DNA from: Cristatella mucedo
Taxonomy: Eukaryota; Bryozoa; Phylactolaemata; Cristatellidae
Direction: 5' to 3'
Assembly: GCA_009760855.2 (NCBI GenBank)
Contig: WPIO01000252.1
Span: 1 to 64,000, forward strand
DNA length: 64,000 bases
The notes under the pieces were generated by a model. The model was not told where the DNA came from. It searched no databases and worked only from the letters and a program-made list of their open reading frames with translations. Below are positions 1-10,960 of the stretch, piece after piece (the first letter of the stretch is position 1; every line of letters begins with the position of its first letter). Position numbers and translations under genes: made by a program.

Positions 1-143
1 GCCAGCGCCGATCGGTGAGAAGTGTTGAGATGTGGCAGCTTTGTTGTTACCTAAATTTTGTGTTGTTGATACGTCAGCTGGGTTTATGTCGTTATTTCCT
101 TAGGTTCACACGCAAATCTTGCCGATGTTCTGTAGTTGCATAC

Positions 144-213
144 CTTGAGATTGTGTTTCTTGCAGACTGCCTTGGGCAAATCCTTGCCGAGGTCATCGCC
201 GTTAAGGGTGGTG
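144..213 (-). CDS. possible single exon, unknown gene
   Basis: Read on the minus strand, an AG acceptor at 214 and a GTATGC donor at 143 bracket a 70-base open stretch. It encodes about 23 residues ending in GKDLPKAVCKKHNLK. The lysine-rich CKKHNLK ending loosely resembles the first helix of a SAP DNA-binding motif, but the piece is too short to assign. The plus strand also has a plausible exon over the same bases, from the acceptor at 164 to the GTGAGT donor at 235, so strand and reality are both uncertain. Confidence 0.2.
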
Positions 214-234
214 CTGTTGGTGATGGTGTTGCAG

Positions 235-1320
235 GTGAGTTGACATCTTCTTGGATGTAACTTGCTAGCCAAAAATATTCTAATCCCGAGTAGCTAGTTT
301 TGAAGCTCTGTAGTTATGACAAAGTCTTTTTTTGTGTCTCGCCTGCTAGGCCTAGCATGGTTGCTACATTGCTGGCATTCCCTTAGTGACTGCTTTCCGT
401 AGCACATTCTTACGGCGTTCAAATCTCCCTGATTTCATCCATGTGTGCAGGCAAGCTCACTGCAGTCGGGATGACGATCGAATGCTCTTTACCTGTGCAC
501 GAATGAAGCTCTCACTTTGTGCTGCTCCAAGATGAAGCTTATTGATGCTGTCGGGTCGCTATACAACTACGAGTAATTACTAAATTGAATGGTCGTTCGG
601 ATATAGAAAAGGTGTTGTTACTGAGCTTAAATTATTTCCTTTCATTTAACCATAACTTGGGCCCGAAAATAACAGGTCAATGTGCCATCGGTTGATCTTT
701 GCAAGGACTTATAATGTCTGCTTTGATTGAAATGCCCACCAGTCTTGTCTCCAGTACGACTTCAGCAAAAACTTTGTTTAAGTTTTTCTGTCTCGAAAGT
801 AGTTCGATATTTGGGGTTACCTTCAGACAAAAATACCCAGATAAAGTAGAGCACTCATGATGGCAGTATATGGAGTCATGTAAGCTCGTTATCTCTTTGG
901 ATGTTACTGTGCTGCTCACATTCGGCCTCTCCAGCAGCTGAGTGATTTGTAGCAACAAATCTATAGCAGTATATTTCTATTTTAAAAAAATCTATTAGCA
1001 GAAGAAAAGAAAGAGTTGTGAATGTCGGATCTGTTGGATCGGACAGTGGTTGTCAATGCCCCGACGATCAGGAGTTCTGCTGGCCATCGCATGTCAGTGC
1101 CAGATGCTACTATGTAGGAATGCTAAGCTATAAATAGACAGTTAAGACCGTTATAAAGTAAGACATTCAGATTAAGAATGTGGAATTGCAATGAAGACAC
1201 ATGGTCATTCTCTGTTGCTAGTTATGTTGCTAACAAGGGTTACCTATGAAGTGGTAGGTAAAGAAAGGAGGAGTAATTTGTAAGTACAGAGCGACCAAGG
1301 CACTCAGCCACACTCTGCAC
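235..1320. other. intergenic, no recognised feature
   Basis: About 1.1 kb of mixed-composition DNA. No reading frame longer than about 90 codons looks protein-like, and I recognised no copy of the LINE or SINE families seen elsewhere in the window. Confidence 0.5.
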
Positions 1321-2300
1321 AGCTACTGCTGCCTGTATTCATACAATGCAATCATTGTAGCAGAGGAGCAGTCAGCCCTGCACTTCGGCCCTGCCTCCAG
1401 CAGCTTCCAGACGCCTGTCCTGTGCCACGACGTGTCTGTGACGTCAGAGGGGCATCTGCTGCTGGCTACCTTGCAGCACGGCCTGAAGGAATACAGTGAG
1501 AATGGCAGCGAGCGGCGCGTGTGGAAACCTGTGAAGCAGAGCGACGGAGAGGACGACGAGGTCAATGCAGTGCAGTCTCTACAGGACGGACGACCTGTTG
1601 TGGGTGTGCTCCACTCACGGCTCGTCCTGCTGCTCAGACGCAGCTCTGCTGCTGCTGCTGCTGCTGCTGCTGCTACTGCAGGAGACTCGCAGTGGCTCGT
1701 GGACAAGCGTGTCGCTGTGCTGCAGTCACATCCCTGGAAGCTGTCCGTGCTTGGTGACCTGCTCGCAGTGACCGAGTACTGACTCAATAACCAGCAGTGG
1801 AAGTGGCAGTCTGGCCCAGGACTGCAGCTGCTGCAGCTGAGCACGGGGCGGCTGCTGTATGGCAGGAAGTATGATTATGACATAAGCAGTGTGGCTCTCA
1901 CTGCTGCTGCTCTGATCACTACGAGCAGAGACAAGGTGAAGCTGGACGACGGCAGAGAGCTGTGGGTGGTGGACAGCTATAGCCACCGAGGTGACAGACA
2001 GTGGAGACACGAGCTGAGCAGCGAGGAAGCAGTGTATGGCGTCTGTGCTCTAGGCGGCCTCGTGTACGTGGCTATGCGAGGGAGGGGAGACATGAGCAGG
2101 GACTGTGTGAGGGTCCTCAGTGCAGAGAGTGGAGAGGTGCTGCAGCTTGTCCTCTCCTACAGCAGCCACGGACTGCAGTGGCCTCAGCGTCTGTCACTGT
2201 GAGACAGAGGACCGTACTAGCTGTGCTCGGCTATGACGAAGCAAGCAAGCAGTTTAGGAATGTGACCGTATATCCTGTAGCAGCAGCAGGCAGCAACTGA
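1321..2300 (+). pseudogene. decayed beta-propeller-like coding region
   Basis: One frame reads through about 880 bases with a single in-frame TGA at 1780-1782. It resumes as LNNQQWKWQSGPG and continues to about 2190. There a one-base frameshift moves the frame to TVRQRTVLAVLGYDEASKQF and a stop near 2300. The translation shows spaced blade-like units (HLLLATLQHGLKEYS, LSVLGDLLAVTEY, VYGVCALGGLVYVAMRG, VRVLSAESGEVLQLVLS), typical of WD40/NHL-type propeller C-terminal halves such as those following RING/B-box regions. A CTG run at 1644-1674 encodes eight to nine alanines inside a loop. No splice sites were found that would remove both lesions neatly. It could be a pseudogene, or an allele with two lesions. 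The exact family is not recognised. Confidence 0.5.
1644..1674. repeat. (CTG)n trinucleotide run
   Basis: Nine or more CTG/GCT units inside the propeller-like pseudogene, read as a polyalanine tract in its frame. Confidence 0.85.
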
Positions 2301-3360
2301 GAGCAGACGATGCTGGGATGAAGCTGGGATGGTAAGGATGAAGGGAAGGGAGGAAGGGCCACACGGTGCATGGAGTAGTTCCGAGAGGAGTAATGAGGTA
2401 ATAAAAAGTGATAAAAAAAATATGGTAACAAAAATGAATATAATAAAAATAAAAATAAAAATAGAAATGCTGGGACGCAGCTATGAATCACTGCATGCCA
2501 CTCAGCTTCGCTTGACTGTCAACTGCAGCACGTACCTTTTTATCGTGTTATCTTTTCATCTTGCCGCACGTACCTTTTTATTTGACTTGTCACGCAGAAT
2601 AAATACATGAAATCACGAATCTTGAATTCTTACAATCAACAAGCACGGGCAGCTCCAGTCAGGCCGGCGGCGGCTTTGCAATAACCTGCACCGAGCTGCT
2701 TCACGTTTCGCGAGCTTCGCGTTGGTGGTTCGCCATGGAACCGAACTGGAATGCCCGAATATCACGAAGAAGTTAGAGAAGAAGTTAGGGCGATGCATGG
2801 AGTAAGTGGTCCGAAGCACGAGGAGTAAATTAAAATGACTGATACAAATGGACGGATACAGATGGACGGCTCAAATAATTATGTCAAACCGAACAAATTT
2901 GGTCAAAAAGGGAACAGTTTGGTAAACAATGCACGAATCGAACTTTCAAACGATGCAATGCCGCCAACATTCAGTTTACACGGGCGCAGCTGTGGCTCAA
3001 AACCTCTGGGTCAGAGAACTCTTCGGCAAAGAGCTTTCGAGTACTTAAAACGACACGGACTTTCAAACGATGCTGACCTCATCAGCTATTTACCTTTATC
3101 AGCCACTGCTTCGCGGGCTTTGAATCTATTTGTATCTATTTACCTTCTATCTGAATAGCCTTGTATAATTTTTCGGACCCCAAAAAACGCTGCGATTTTG
3201 ATCATGTATTTTCATACTAAAACTGTACTTTTAAGTAAAAATAATATTGCATGAAAATACTAGTCAATAGAAAGCAATTGAAAGTTTTTTTTATTAATCA
3301 TAGTGTAAATTTGTTATCTAAGATATCAGGAGACTTGGGAGTTTCTGACGAGTTAAGAAT
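2301..3360. other. intergenic, low-complexity patches
   Basis: Contains an (AAAAT)n-like run at 2439-2465. The direct repeat GCACGTACCTTTTTAT occurs at about 2528 and 2566. Two similar GCATGGAGTA...GAGGAGTAA motifs lie near 2370 and 2795. A 107-codon open frame at 2835-3158 (+) is unrecognised and has no splice or homology support. Confidence 0.4.
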
Positions 3361-3364
3361 AAGA

Positions 3365-3450
3365 ATAATGATAATGCATTTGATATAGCGCCCTCAGAGA
3401 ACTCAATCTCATTCTGAGCACTTTACGTTTGCTGCAACGGAAGCATCGCA
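3365..3450 (-). mobile_element. LINE A 3' end fragment
   Basis: Antisense copy of the LINE A terminal hairpin (GCGCCCTCAGAGAACTCAATC, then the GCACTTTACGTTTGCTGCAA block). Only the 3' end is present. Confidence 0.7.
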
Positions 3451-4105
3451 GCTTCCATTAGCCAATGAGATGCGCGGCCCTGCTTCTAGAGCCTCAGTGA
3501 GCTGATCCCGAACGTCTCGCCATCCATCTGGTATGAAGCTTTTACAGAAAGCTCTTTGACAGTGATAGCAGATTTTGAATGACAGGAAAATAATAAAGGA
3601 ATCAGCGACACAACCCATTCATGATCATGTAGCTACGTACAGTTGCAGTCTTCGTGGACAGGTAAGGTCGAAAGACAATGAGGCGGTCGATAGTTGGTTA
3701 TAGCTATTATCTGTGAATTATCCATTAGCCCCCAAGTTAGTGCCCCTATTCGCCAACTGGGCAGCTCGGCTTTCCAACACAGCCCGGCATTTGGAGATGG
3801 AGCAAATGCCGAAGGAGCTAAGGTGGCACACAAGAGCTCAGCTTTACTTCGGTCAAACACTTTCCGGATGGTCTTTGCTGGCCAGGAATATCTGGATGCG
3901 GCTCTTCGGTGCGTGCTCGTCTGCGGGCCAGCAGTGCTGACATCTTGAAGCTGCAGCGGCACATTATTGCCTCATGCAGTTACTGCTATAACACAAACTC
4001 TTCATTTGACCACTTCCGGCCATGCTGCTTCTCTGCAGGCATGCAACTTTTTCAAGATGACTGTTCAGATCAGCCTCACAAAGCTGGAATAGCTGGTAAT
4101 TACGC
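3451..4105. other. intergenic, nothing recognised
   Basis: Unique-looking sequence. The open frames on both strands at 3633-3962 overlap each other and carry no recognisable domain. Confidence 0.4.
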
Positions 4106-4107
4106 CG

Positions 4108-4256
4108 AACTGGTTTGGTCTAGCGGTTAAGGTGCTCGCCCCGACCAAGGTCTGACTGAGGTCGTGGGCTCGAGCCCCGAGGCATATGTGAAGCGACTGA
4201 ATAGAGATTAAGTTCTCTTGGGGCGCTATACACATGAATTATATTTAAATGAATTA
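4108..4256 (+). mobile_element. SINE-1 (tRNA-derived)
   Basis: The head carries pol III-like boxes: A box TGGTCTAGCGGTTAAGGTG and B-box-like GGGCTCGAGCCCC. The body ends in a hairpin made by AGAGA and TCTCT inside GCGAC/GGGCGCT arms, followed by an A/T-rich tail. It directly abuts LINE A sequence at 4265. Relatives in the window lie at 7.7, 12.3, 21.1, 21.5, 52.8 and 63.8 kb. Confidence 0.75.
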
Positions 4257-4264
4257 TAATTAAA

Positions 4265-5270
4265 CATTTGTATCGCGCCCTCAGAGAACTGAATCTCTTC
4301 CTATACACCTTGCAGATACTGTGTATAAAGCATTACCGAATGACTGGCGGTACTTCCGCAAGCTGCAGGCATAGTAAGTGTAAGCTTTGTACACGAAGGA
4401 GGACTCGTAAAGATTCACTAAATACCGCAATAAACAGGTGTGTTATAAACTGCTTTTTAAATGTTGCCACGGCCTGAGTTGTTGCGCCTTGCGTCGAGAG
4501 TGTGTTTTAGGCTTTTCGAGCATACCAACTAATGGCACGCTCTCCAAAAGCGCTGAGGTTCGTATGATGTATAGCTAAGCGATTTGAGTCAGAACAGTGG
4601 ATTGTTAGCCTGGTGGGGAGTAGCTCTGATAGGCAGGCTGGTGCAACAAAATGGAGAGACCTAAAAGTAAGTGACTCGACCTTACAGTCGATACGCTGCT
4701 TGATTGGGAGCCAGTGTAGTGGGCAAGAAGTGGTGCGATGTAGCAACTGTGACGCTGACGACAGACAGGCCTAGCTGCAGTGTCATGCAATAACTGTAAG
4801 TGCCTGATTGCACACGCTAGACCAGCCGGTAGACCAGCAGGCGATGAGTTACAAAGGTTGAGACCGGATGTCGCAAATCCATAGACTAGTTAGATTGCGT
4901 TTACCTGCCTAAAAAAGCCTGAATTTTAGCAACGGTGTGCAGCTAAAAGAAGGCAGACTTGATTGGGACGCTGAGGTCATCTAATGGAAGGTCACTTTGA
5001 AGGAGGGCACCCTGATTAGTGGTAATAGTTTATAGAGGACTATCAGTCTTCGTTGACTGTACGATGAATTTTACGATAAGGTCACTCGTAGCCTCCTTGA
5101 AGATAAGACATCGAGCTAGTGAACGGAATTGAAGGAGGGAGTCCTGTGTTAATATCGCTGTGGGACCATAATCCAGTGAGGACGCTGCAACCATAGGGAC
5201 GAACACTCTGATCTTGTCTAACTGACAAAGCAGCTAGATGAGCGATCGGCTATTGATCGGTTGGAGCAGA
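4265..5270 (-). mobile_element. LINE A (L2/CR1-like), 5'-truncated
   Basis: Antisense copy of about 1 kb. It holds the 3' hairpin at 4270-4310, the 3' UTR, and the C-terminal tail of the reverse transcriptase protein. On the minus strand 4507-4790 reads HWLPIKQRIDCKVESLTFRS and then LSELLPTRLT, the family's LHWLPV..RI.FK..SLT module. Stops and frameshifts make it non-coding. The left boundary is clear; the right one near 5270 is approximate. Confidence 0.75.
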
Positions 5271-5409
5271 AATGCTGAAATGAATAACTGAATCGTATTC
5301 ACTTAATTCCGTCTTACTCGCCACGCTTTCCTTACCTTCATCTGCAGGGTTTTTCAATAGAAATCTGTCCAGCGAGGTCAGTTAATTCCTACCTTTCAGA
5401 ATTCCACAT

Positions 5410-5900
5410 AAGCCGACGGTTCACTGTCACGCTGGGGCCGGGGGGAGGGTTGGTGGCGTGATGGGGGCTGCTACCCAGGCCTCCCGGCTCAGGAACAGGG
5501 ACCGTGTGACTTCCGTGCCGGCGATTGCCGCTGCGGCGAGACCCGAAGTCGAGCCACCGAAACGCCCTTGGCTTCGTGGTCGGAATGCCGAGTTCCGCAA
5601 GACAAGCTTCACTGTTAGGGCCGCCAACTGCCGAGAGCCCCGACCGCGAAGGGCCTCAACGACGCCGACCGGTAGCTTTTCGTAGTAGTTCGTCGTATGC
5701 GACGTTTCTGCAGTGTTCCAGCAGCAGAGCACTCACTGGCTTCCTACCGTGCTTGTTTAGCTCGTTGCTGCGTCGCTATAGTTACATTTATATTCTTCTC
5801 TCTTGGCTCGTTTTTTTCCAAATTCATTGCTATGAAAAGTGACCGGTACACAGTGGCGGCGGGAGACGCAGCTGTTCATGTAAATTAGCTGTTCATGTAA
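5410..5900. other. GC-rich stretch, no recognised product
   Basis: CpG-rich DNA at about 5427-5700 with overlapping open frames on both strands, the usual effect of high GC. No domain is recognised. It could be a promoter island. Confidence 0.35.
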
Positions 5901-6134
5901 ATATGCTTTGGGAGTTTCAACCGCATTTACACGCCTACATTTCCTGCAAGCTTCGGCGGGATTTTCTGTCAGTTTTAAGCAGGTTAGACCCTACCCCGAT
6001 AGAGTATCGACTGAATCGTTATAAGCGTCCAGAGCAGCTCGGGGTGAGCTTCACGAAAGCACAGAGTAAGTAGCTAATGGATGCCATACCTCGCAGCATC
6101 GCCGCTGACCCAGGTAGAGCTGTCAGCAAATGGA
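5901..6134. other. unassigned intergenic DNA
   Basis: No gene or repeat recognised. Confidence 0.35.
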
Positions 6135-6190
6135 AAGCACCTAGAAAGAGATTCGAGTTCTCTGAGGGCGCTTTATCAAGTGTACACTAC
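6135..6190 (+). mobile_element. LINE A 3' end fragment
   Basis: Sense copy of the terminal hairpin (CACCTAGAAAGAGATT and then CTGAGGGCGCTTTATCAAGT) followed by a short A/T tail. Confidence 0.7.
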
Positions 6191-7630
6191 TATCATTACA
6201 ATTATTGCCTCCAAGCAGACTAACGAATCGTAGGGGCAGTCCACTAGGTAGCCAGGTGTACCGGCGATAGCCAAAAACAATTGCAGCATTATAAACATAA
6301 AAAGTATTCAATGAAGCAATAAATAAACCACGAATGTACTGTGCGCAGTAGGTATACAATCCGATGTTGGCTTAGGCTGGCTTTGACCTCTATGCTTATC
6401 CACGTTAACTCGATCTCGTCGCCGGTGATAGGTAAAAAGGTAACGGCCCAGAAAGTCAAATGATACAGAAGTAAATCAAATGTAAGGTAACGTATCTCCT
6501 TTTGTAACGCCACAAACACTACTTGGCTGTTAAGCAGGAGAGTTTTCTAGAGCACACTCGAGGCTAATCGGACTTTCAGTATGCATGCAATAGCCTCTCA
6601 ATGATCTGTAAGTTGCGGAAGTTGCTGGACAAGCTCAAAGATATCCTGCACGTACAACGAAACAGGAACAGTAAACGAGACTGAGCACTGCAGTTCTCCA
6701 GTCATGAAATGAAGGACCTATTTGTTGCGTGGCTCGTCAACGTGAATGTTGAAGTTTCCTGCAACCAGTAGCAGCCTGTCGCAACCAAATATTGTAGTGA
6801 GGAACACCAAAAACTCCACCATAAATAAGGTTAGACAGCGAGAAGGAGAGCGGTAGATCGGCGCTTCAGTGCTCCAGCATTGGCTGTGGAAGCCAATTGA
6901 AAGTGTTTGGAAGTGCAGCCTGCGATTTTAAAATGGTGCAGTACAGAGCTTTCTGGCTCAAATAGGAACGGAATACGACACCGGTTCGGCAAAAAAGACG
7001 CACTGCATGCTCATTAATCGGGGCGGCACACTTTTTCAGGAATTATCCGAAATCGGTTCGCTTCAAATGAAATTACCTCTAGGTATCCAGGAATTACCAA
7101 AACAGCATATTAGATTAGCTCCTGTAAGTAGGCGATCAACGGAAAATTTAATAATTTTCAATTATGCATTTAGGGCACCGATCGCTATCACATAGGTAAG
7201 CTTGTACCACTCCTCACTGACTGTCTGTTATTTTTCTCACGACCAAGGCTATGCCGGTATACTTGGTATGTTTGTGAGCACCTGTGCATTGTTATGCTTG
7301 TCTCTTGAGTCGCTTAACCGTCATGACAGATGGAAAAAGTTTCAAGAGCATTTCGTTGTGGCTATTTAGCATATAGGTATGTGTGTGTATATAGGGACGT
7401 GAGATCCTAATATTCCAAGGACTGGAAAGTGATAAGACTGCATAATTGATAGGCAAAGTGTGAATAACCGCATTAGCCGGAGATGCCACGTCGACGGGAT
7501 TCTCGGAATCCATCATCAGAAATGTGTGTCACTGCAGCTCCTCCTTGAAATGAGAACTATAAGAAACTTCTTGGTTTTGCTCTGCAAGCGAAGCAAACAT
7601 ATCACGAGATTGCACGTGTAAAAGTCCATT
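6191..7630. other. intergenic, no recognised feature
   Basis: About 1.4 kb of moderately AT-rich DNA with only short open frames (under 80 codons) and no recognisable repeat copy. Confidence 0.4.
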
Positions 7631-7639
7631 ATTGCATTA

Positions 7640-7702
7640 CGCAGTGGTCAACAGGACTTGAACCCGCGACCTTCGAAACCGAAATCCCGAGTTATGCCAA
7701 CT
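7640..7702 (-). mobile_element. tRNA-like SINE head fragment
   Basis: Read on the minus strand this gives a tRNA-like block with a near-canonical B box (GGGTTCAAGTCC) about 40 bases after an A-box-like GAGTTGGCATAACTCGGG. The acceptor arms do not pair, so it is not a working tRNA gene. It directly precedes a SINE-1 copy. Confidence 0.4.
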
Positions 7703-7711
7703 CGCCCATAG

Positions 7712-7860
7712 ATATAAGATATAATTCATTTATATAGCGCCCCAAGAGAACTTAATCTCTATTCAGGCACTTCACATATGCCTCGAGGCTCGAGCCCGCG
7801 ACCTCAGTCAGACCTTGGTCGGGGAGAGCACCTTAACCGCTGGACCAAACCAGCTCGGCC
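7712..7860 (-). mobile_element. SINE-1 (tRNA-derived)
   Basis: Antisense, well-preserved copy. The tail hairpin GCGCCCCAAGAGAACTTAAT is at the left. At the right are the B-box-like GGCTCGAGCCC and the A-box region ending CTTAACCGCTGGACCAAACC. Confidence 0.75.
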
Positions 7861-8530
7861 CATTTGGAACAAACTATTAGTTTATCTCAGTCGAGCCCCT
7901 GCTATCAAGGAGAAACTCTCACGGACTAAAGTTATTCTTGAGAATCTCAACGAATTCAGATCAGCTGCATCTAGCAGACCAAAGTCGAAAACGCTTTCGT
8001 TTGGGTTCATGCCTCCTTGTTCAGCGGCTCACGCATTGAGTTGAGACTTAGGCTTCAACGTCTTCAGAGAAGTCGTAGTTCAGGTGCTTCTTTCAGGCAC
8101 ATGCAATTAACAAAGTAATTAACACTGGGGATTTATAATTGTATGTTATTGTTGCACAGTAGTTTACACATTCGCCTCTCAGTTCCATAAGCAATCTCTC
8201 AGACGCATTCAGAGATGAGGATCTAAAATATTAAAACTATACAAATTAGATGATTCAACAGCCTAATGTATGTAACGGCAGAAGAGCCTTGGCTGCTGCT
8301 ATTCTGCTTGAAGCATACAATAAAGGATAGTCTTTTGCAGGATTCGACCTCACGGCCGGGGTAGAGAAGAGCGGCACTCCTGCGGAAGTCAGCGGAGTGA
8401 CGGTGACTCGTGGTTTAATTCTACTCGCATCCATTTCTTCATCTTGTTCTCTCGACCTGCAGCTTTCGTCTCACTCACCACTGCAGTCGATTAAAGCTCG
8501 TTACCTCTAACTATTTTCAAATATAAACTG
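7861..8530. other. intergenic, nothing recognised
   Basis: Unique-looking sequence. The short open frame 7778-8044 (+) starts inside the SINE and is not a gene. Confidence 0.4.
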
Positions 8531-8532
8531 CA

Positions 8533-8740
8533 TTGAAAGTGATTGAGTTCTCTGAGGGCGCTTTATCAAGTGTATTATTATTGGTATTATTATTATTCGA
8601 TTCCAGTTGACTGCGAATGTTACCACTAACAATTTGATCACGTTTCCTTTACTACTTTACGTTTCCTTTCCTGTAAAGTGCCTAGAAATAAAAAAAATTC
8701 TCGGAGGGTGTTGCACAAATGTAAAATTATTATTGTTATT
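8533..8740 (+). mobile_element. LINE A 3' end fragments
   Basis: One terminal hairpin fragment at 8540-8600 runs into an (ATT)n tail. A second, badly decayed one follows at 8680-8740 (AAAGTGCCTAGAAATA...TCTCGGAGGGTG, then an ATT tail). Two separate insertions in the same orientation are likely. Confidence 0.6.
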
Positions 8741-9540
8741 AATCTCACAGCACGACTTCTAATAACTGCCGTGGCACTTGAATTGAGACTTGATCCAGTT
8801 CTCCTAAAGTACTTCCTTTAGCCTTTGGAATTTTGCATGGTTTTCAGCATCCAAATCGTCGCGCTCCGTGACAGCTGAACCAGAAAAGCGTGCAGTCGCT
8901 TATTTAGCAGCATCTACAACTAGGTGACTCCGTGGCTTTGAATGTGGCTTGATCAGCTCGTTGACAGACAAGTCTATCGGCGTCAGTGACAGACAAGCCG
9001 GACATATCGCGCCGCCGCCGCTTGGTCTTGCTCCATCCTCCGATTCTGCTTTGGGGGGAATCCTGCCGTACACTCGCTGCAGCCCTTGCTTCATTTCCTT
9101 GTCGCCTTAAGCAGTTGTGCTCAGACTCTTGAGACATTTGAACGAATCGAACAGCGGCCGAAGCAGCCAAGTCAGAGACCGGCGGAGCTACGGATCGTGA
9201 AATGGAGGGGCCGTGTTTGCAAAGAGCACATACTGGAAATAGCAAAAGCATTCGTAAGCGAGGGTAGTCGTCAAATTAAATGCGGCCGCGGCACACCGAG
9301 ATGTAACAGTAGGACAAAGTGACCCATTCAATTCGCAGCGAAATCTGTTACCAAAAGATGCCTTTCTTCGTAAGTCCCGGATGAGCTCATCCCCCGTTTG
9401 TTTATTTTTTATTATTATTAGAGCGATCAACATACGGTTAGCAAAAGACCAGCCACTGTATGCTTGGTGCGTTTCCGCGTTGCATAGTTAGCATGCTCAG
9501 TGTCGGCCGTCACTCGCATTTGCATTTCACTTTACAGCAA
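8741..9540. other. intergenic, moderately GC-rich
   Basis: Overlapping open frames on both strands at 8900-9320 with no recognisable domain. The (ATT) run at 9410-9420 is the only simple repeat. Confidence 0.35.
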
Positions 9541-9544
9541 ATGT

Positions 9545-9728
9545 GGTGAGCCGTGATGGCACGCACTAGGTAAGGCGGTTGCTTTCACGACCTCGGTCCC
9601 GAGGTCGTGGGTTCGATTCCTGTGGTGGGGCGATCCTTTATCGCCACTGCAAGCGGTGGTGATAGCCGTAAAGGCTCTTCTGTCGCTATACAAAAAGAGG
9701 CTGTTTAATCAGCTAGGATTTTTTTTTT
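9545..9728 (+). mobile_element. SINE-2 (tRNA-derived)
   Basis: Best sense copy of the second SINE family. It has an A-box-like GGCACGCACTAGGTAAGGCG and a perfect B box GGTTCGATTCC. Between them lies a perfect 11-bp inverted repeat (CACGACCTCGG / CCGAGGTCGTG). The body has hairpin CCACTGCAAGCGGTGG and ends GAGGCTGTTTAATCAGCTAGG plus a T run. Other copies lie at 24.0, 33.4, 49.6 and 61.1 kb. Confidence 0.75.
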
Positions 9729-9777
9729 AAAGCGCCTAGAGATAGATTGAGTTCTCTGAGGGCGCTTTATCAAGTGA

Positions 9778-9810
<33 letters not shown>

Positions 9811-9812
9811 TG
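9729..9812 (+). mobile_element. LINE A terminal hairpin with (ATT)n tail
   Basis: AAAGCGCCTAGAGATAGATT then TCTCTGAGGGCGCTTTATCA and eleven ATT units. It directly follows SINE-2, so this is either a separate minimal LINE A insertion or a composite element. Confidence 0.7.
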
Positions 9813-9971
9813 ATGTAATCGGAGTGGTGTTCAAGAATAAGAGACGAACACTTTTAAATTGAATCTCGGAGTAAGAAAATGCTGTCGTTTGAAGTCGCCG
9901 TTGTTTTTCGCATGGATCGCGGATCGGCGACGTCTTCCGAGCAGTAGCAGAGTCGCTAGCCAATCGAGCCG

Positions 9972-10001
9972 TGACGAGATTTGACGAGATTTGACGAGAT
10001 T
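9972..10001. repeat. three tandem 10-bp units
   Basis: TGACGAGATT occurs three times in direct tandem at the left edge of the GC-rich island. Confidence 0.85.
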
Positions 10002-10960
10002 ACCGGAGCCGACGCTGCAGCCGATGGACGCTGCAGCAGTGCACTGCCGTCGTGCGGCAGGCCACCGCCCTGCAGCCGAAGCCGGGCAAGACAGCCCTTC
10101 TCGCTCCGCGAATGCTAAACCAAACCTCGGTGAAAGTGCGTAATTCGTAGCGCAGCGAACTGCCACCACGGACGAGTGAGACCGAGGGGCGCCAGGAAGC
10201 AAGGCGCCGGTCTCGCCCGACTGGTCGTCTGCCCACCCGCAGTTCGCTCGCCGAGCGCGCTCGGCTTCCGACAGCTTGCGCCGCCGAGGCCGCGACCTCG
10301 AGCGGCACGAGACCAGGGTGCCGAGGTCGCGACTTCGGGCGTGCCTGCGCCGAGCTGACCGGCACGAGCTGCCTCGAGGCACGAGCGGCAGGGCGGCACG
10401 GCGGCGGTGGCCCGGCGCGCGGACCACCGCCGTGAAAGAGGCCAAGGCCTCCGGGCGCTCCCCGAGCCCCCGGTCGCACTAGAGCTGCACTCGAGCAGCA
10501 GCTCGCTCTTAGCGCTCGCTCGCTGTTGTGTCGGCATCCCCGCCCCCTTTTCCGGGCTAGAGCGGACGCTTGCAGCTCCGAGCCGGGCGTGCAGCTAGTA
10601 CGGCGTCGTTTGTTCCAACAGCAGCAACGTGTCAGATCTGCTAGGCGCACAGCGCTCGCTCACAGCAGGTCGTTAAAGTGCGAGCGTGCACGAGCGAGCA
10701 GCTCTTTATCAACCGCTTTATTTACATTGCGGCTTGGTAATCTTTGTTGTCTTTCGGCTTTGTTATCTTTCGGCGTCTCTTTTTGGCTCTGTTGTCTTTT
10801 CCACAGGCGCCTGCAGGGGGTGGGGCAGGCTGAACGTTCATTGTTAGGTCTGTCGACGGCTGAGCCTGGCGACTGGCGGAGCAGCTAGGCACCGCCGGGC
10901 CGCTCGCGGTGCGGCACCGCCCCCCAGAGCCGGACAGACACGAACGAAGGATCCGAGAAA
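9990..10960. promoter_or_regulatory. GC-rich CpG island, no recognised gene
   Basis: About 950 bp with very high GC and CpG content, flanked by AT-rich DNA. Long open frames occur in several phases on both strands (the largest about 216 codons, minus strand 10,000-10,650). They overlap one another and are rich in Arg, Ala, Gly and Ser, as expected when GC-rich DNA lacks stops. No domain is recognised. It could be a promoter or first exon of a gene not otherwise visible. Confidence 0.4.

Noticed and set aside
2835..3158. 107-codon plus-strand frame as a small gene
   Set aside because: No recognisable domain or splice support in an AT-rich intergenic stretch.
9831..10650. Three long minus-strand frames as genes
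   Set aside because: They overlap each other and plus-strand frames in very GC-rich DNA, have no domain, and have Arg/Ala/Ser-rich compositions typical of chance frames.
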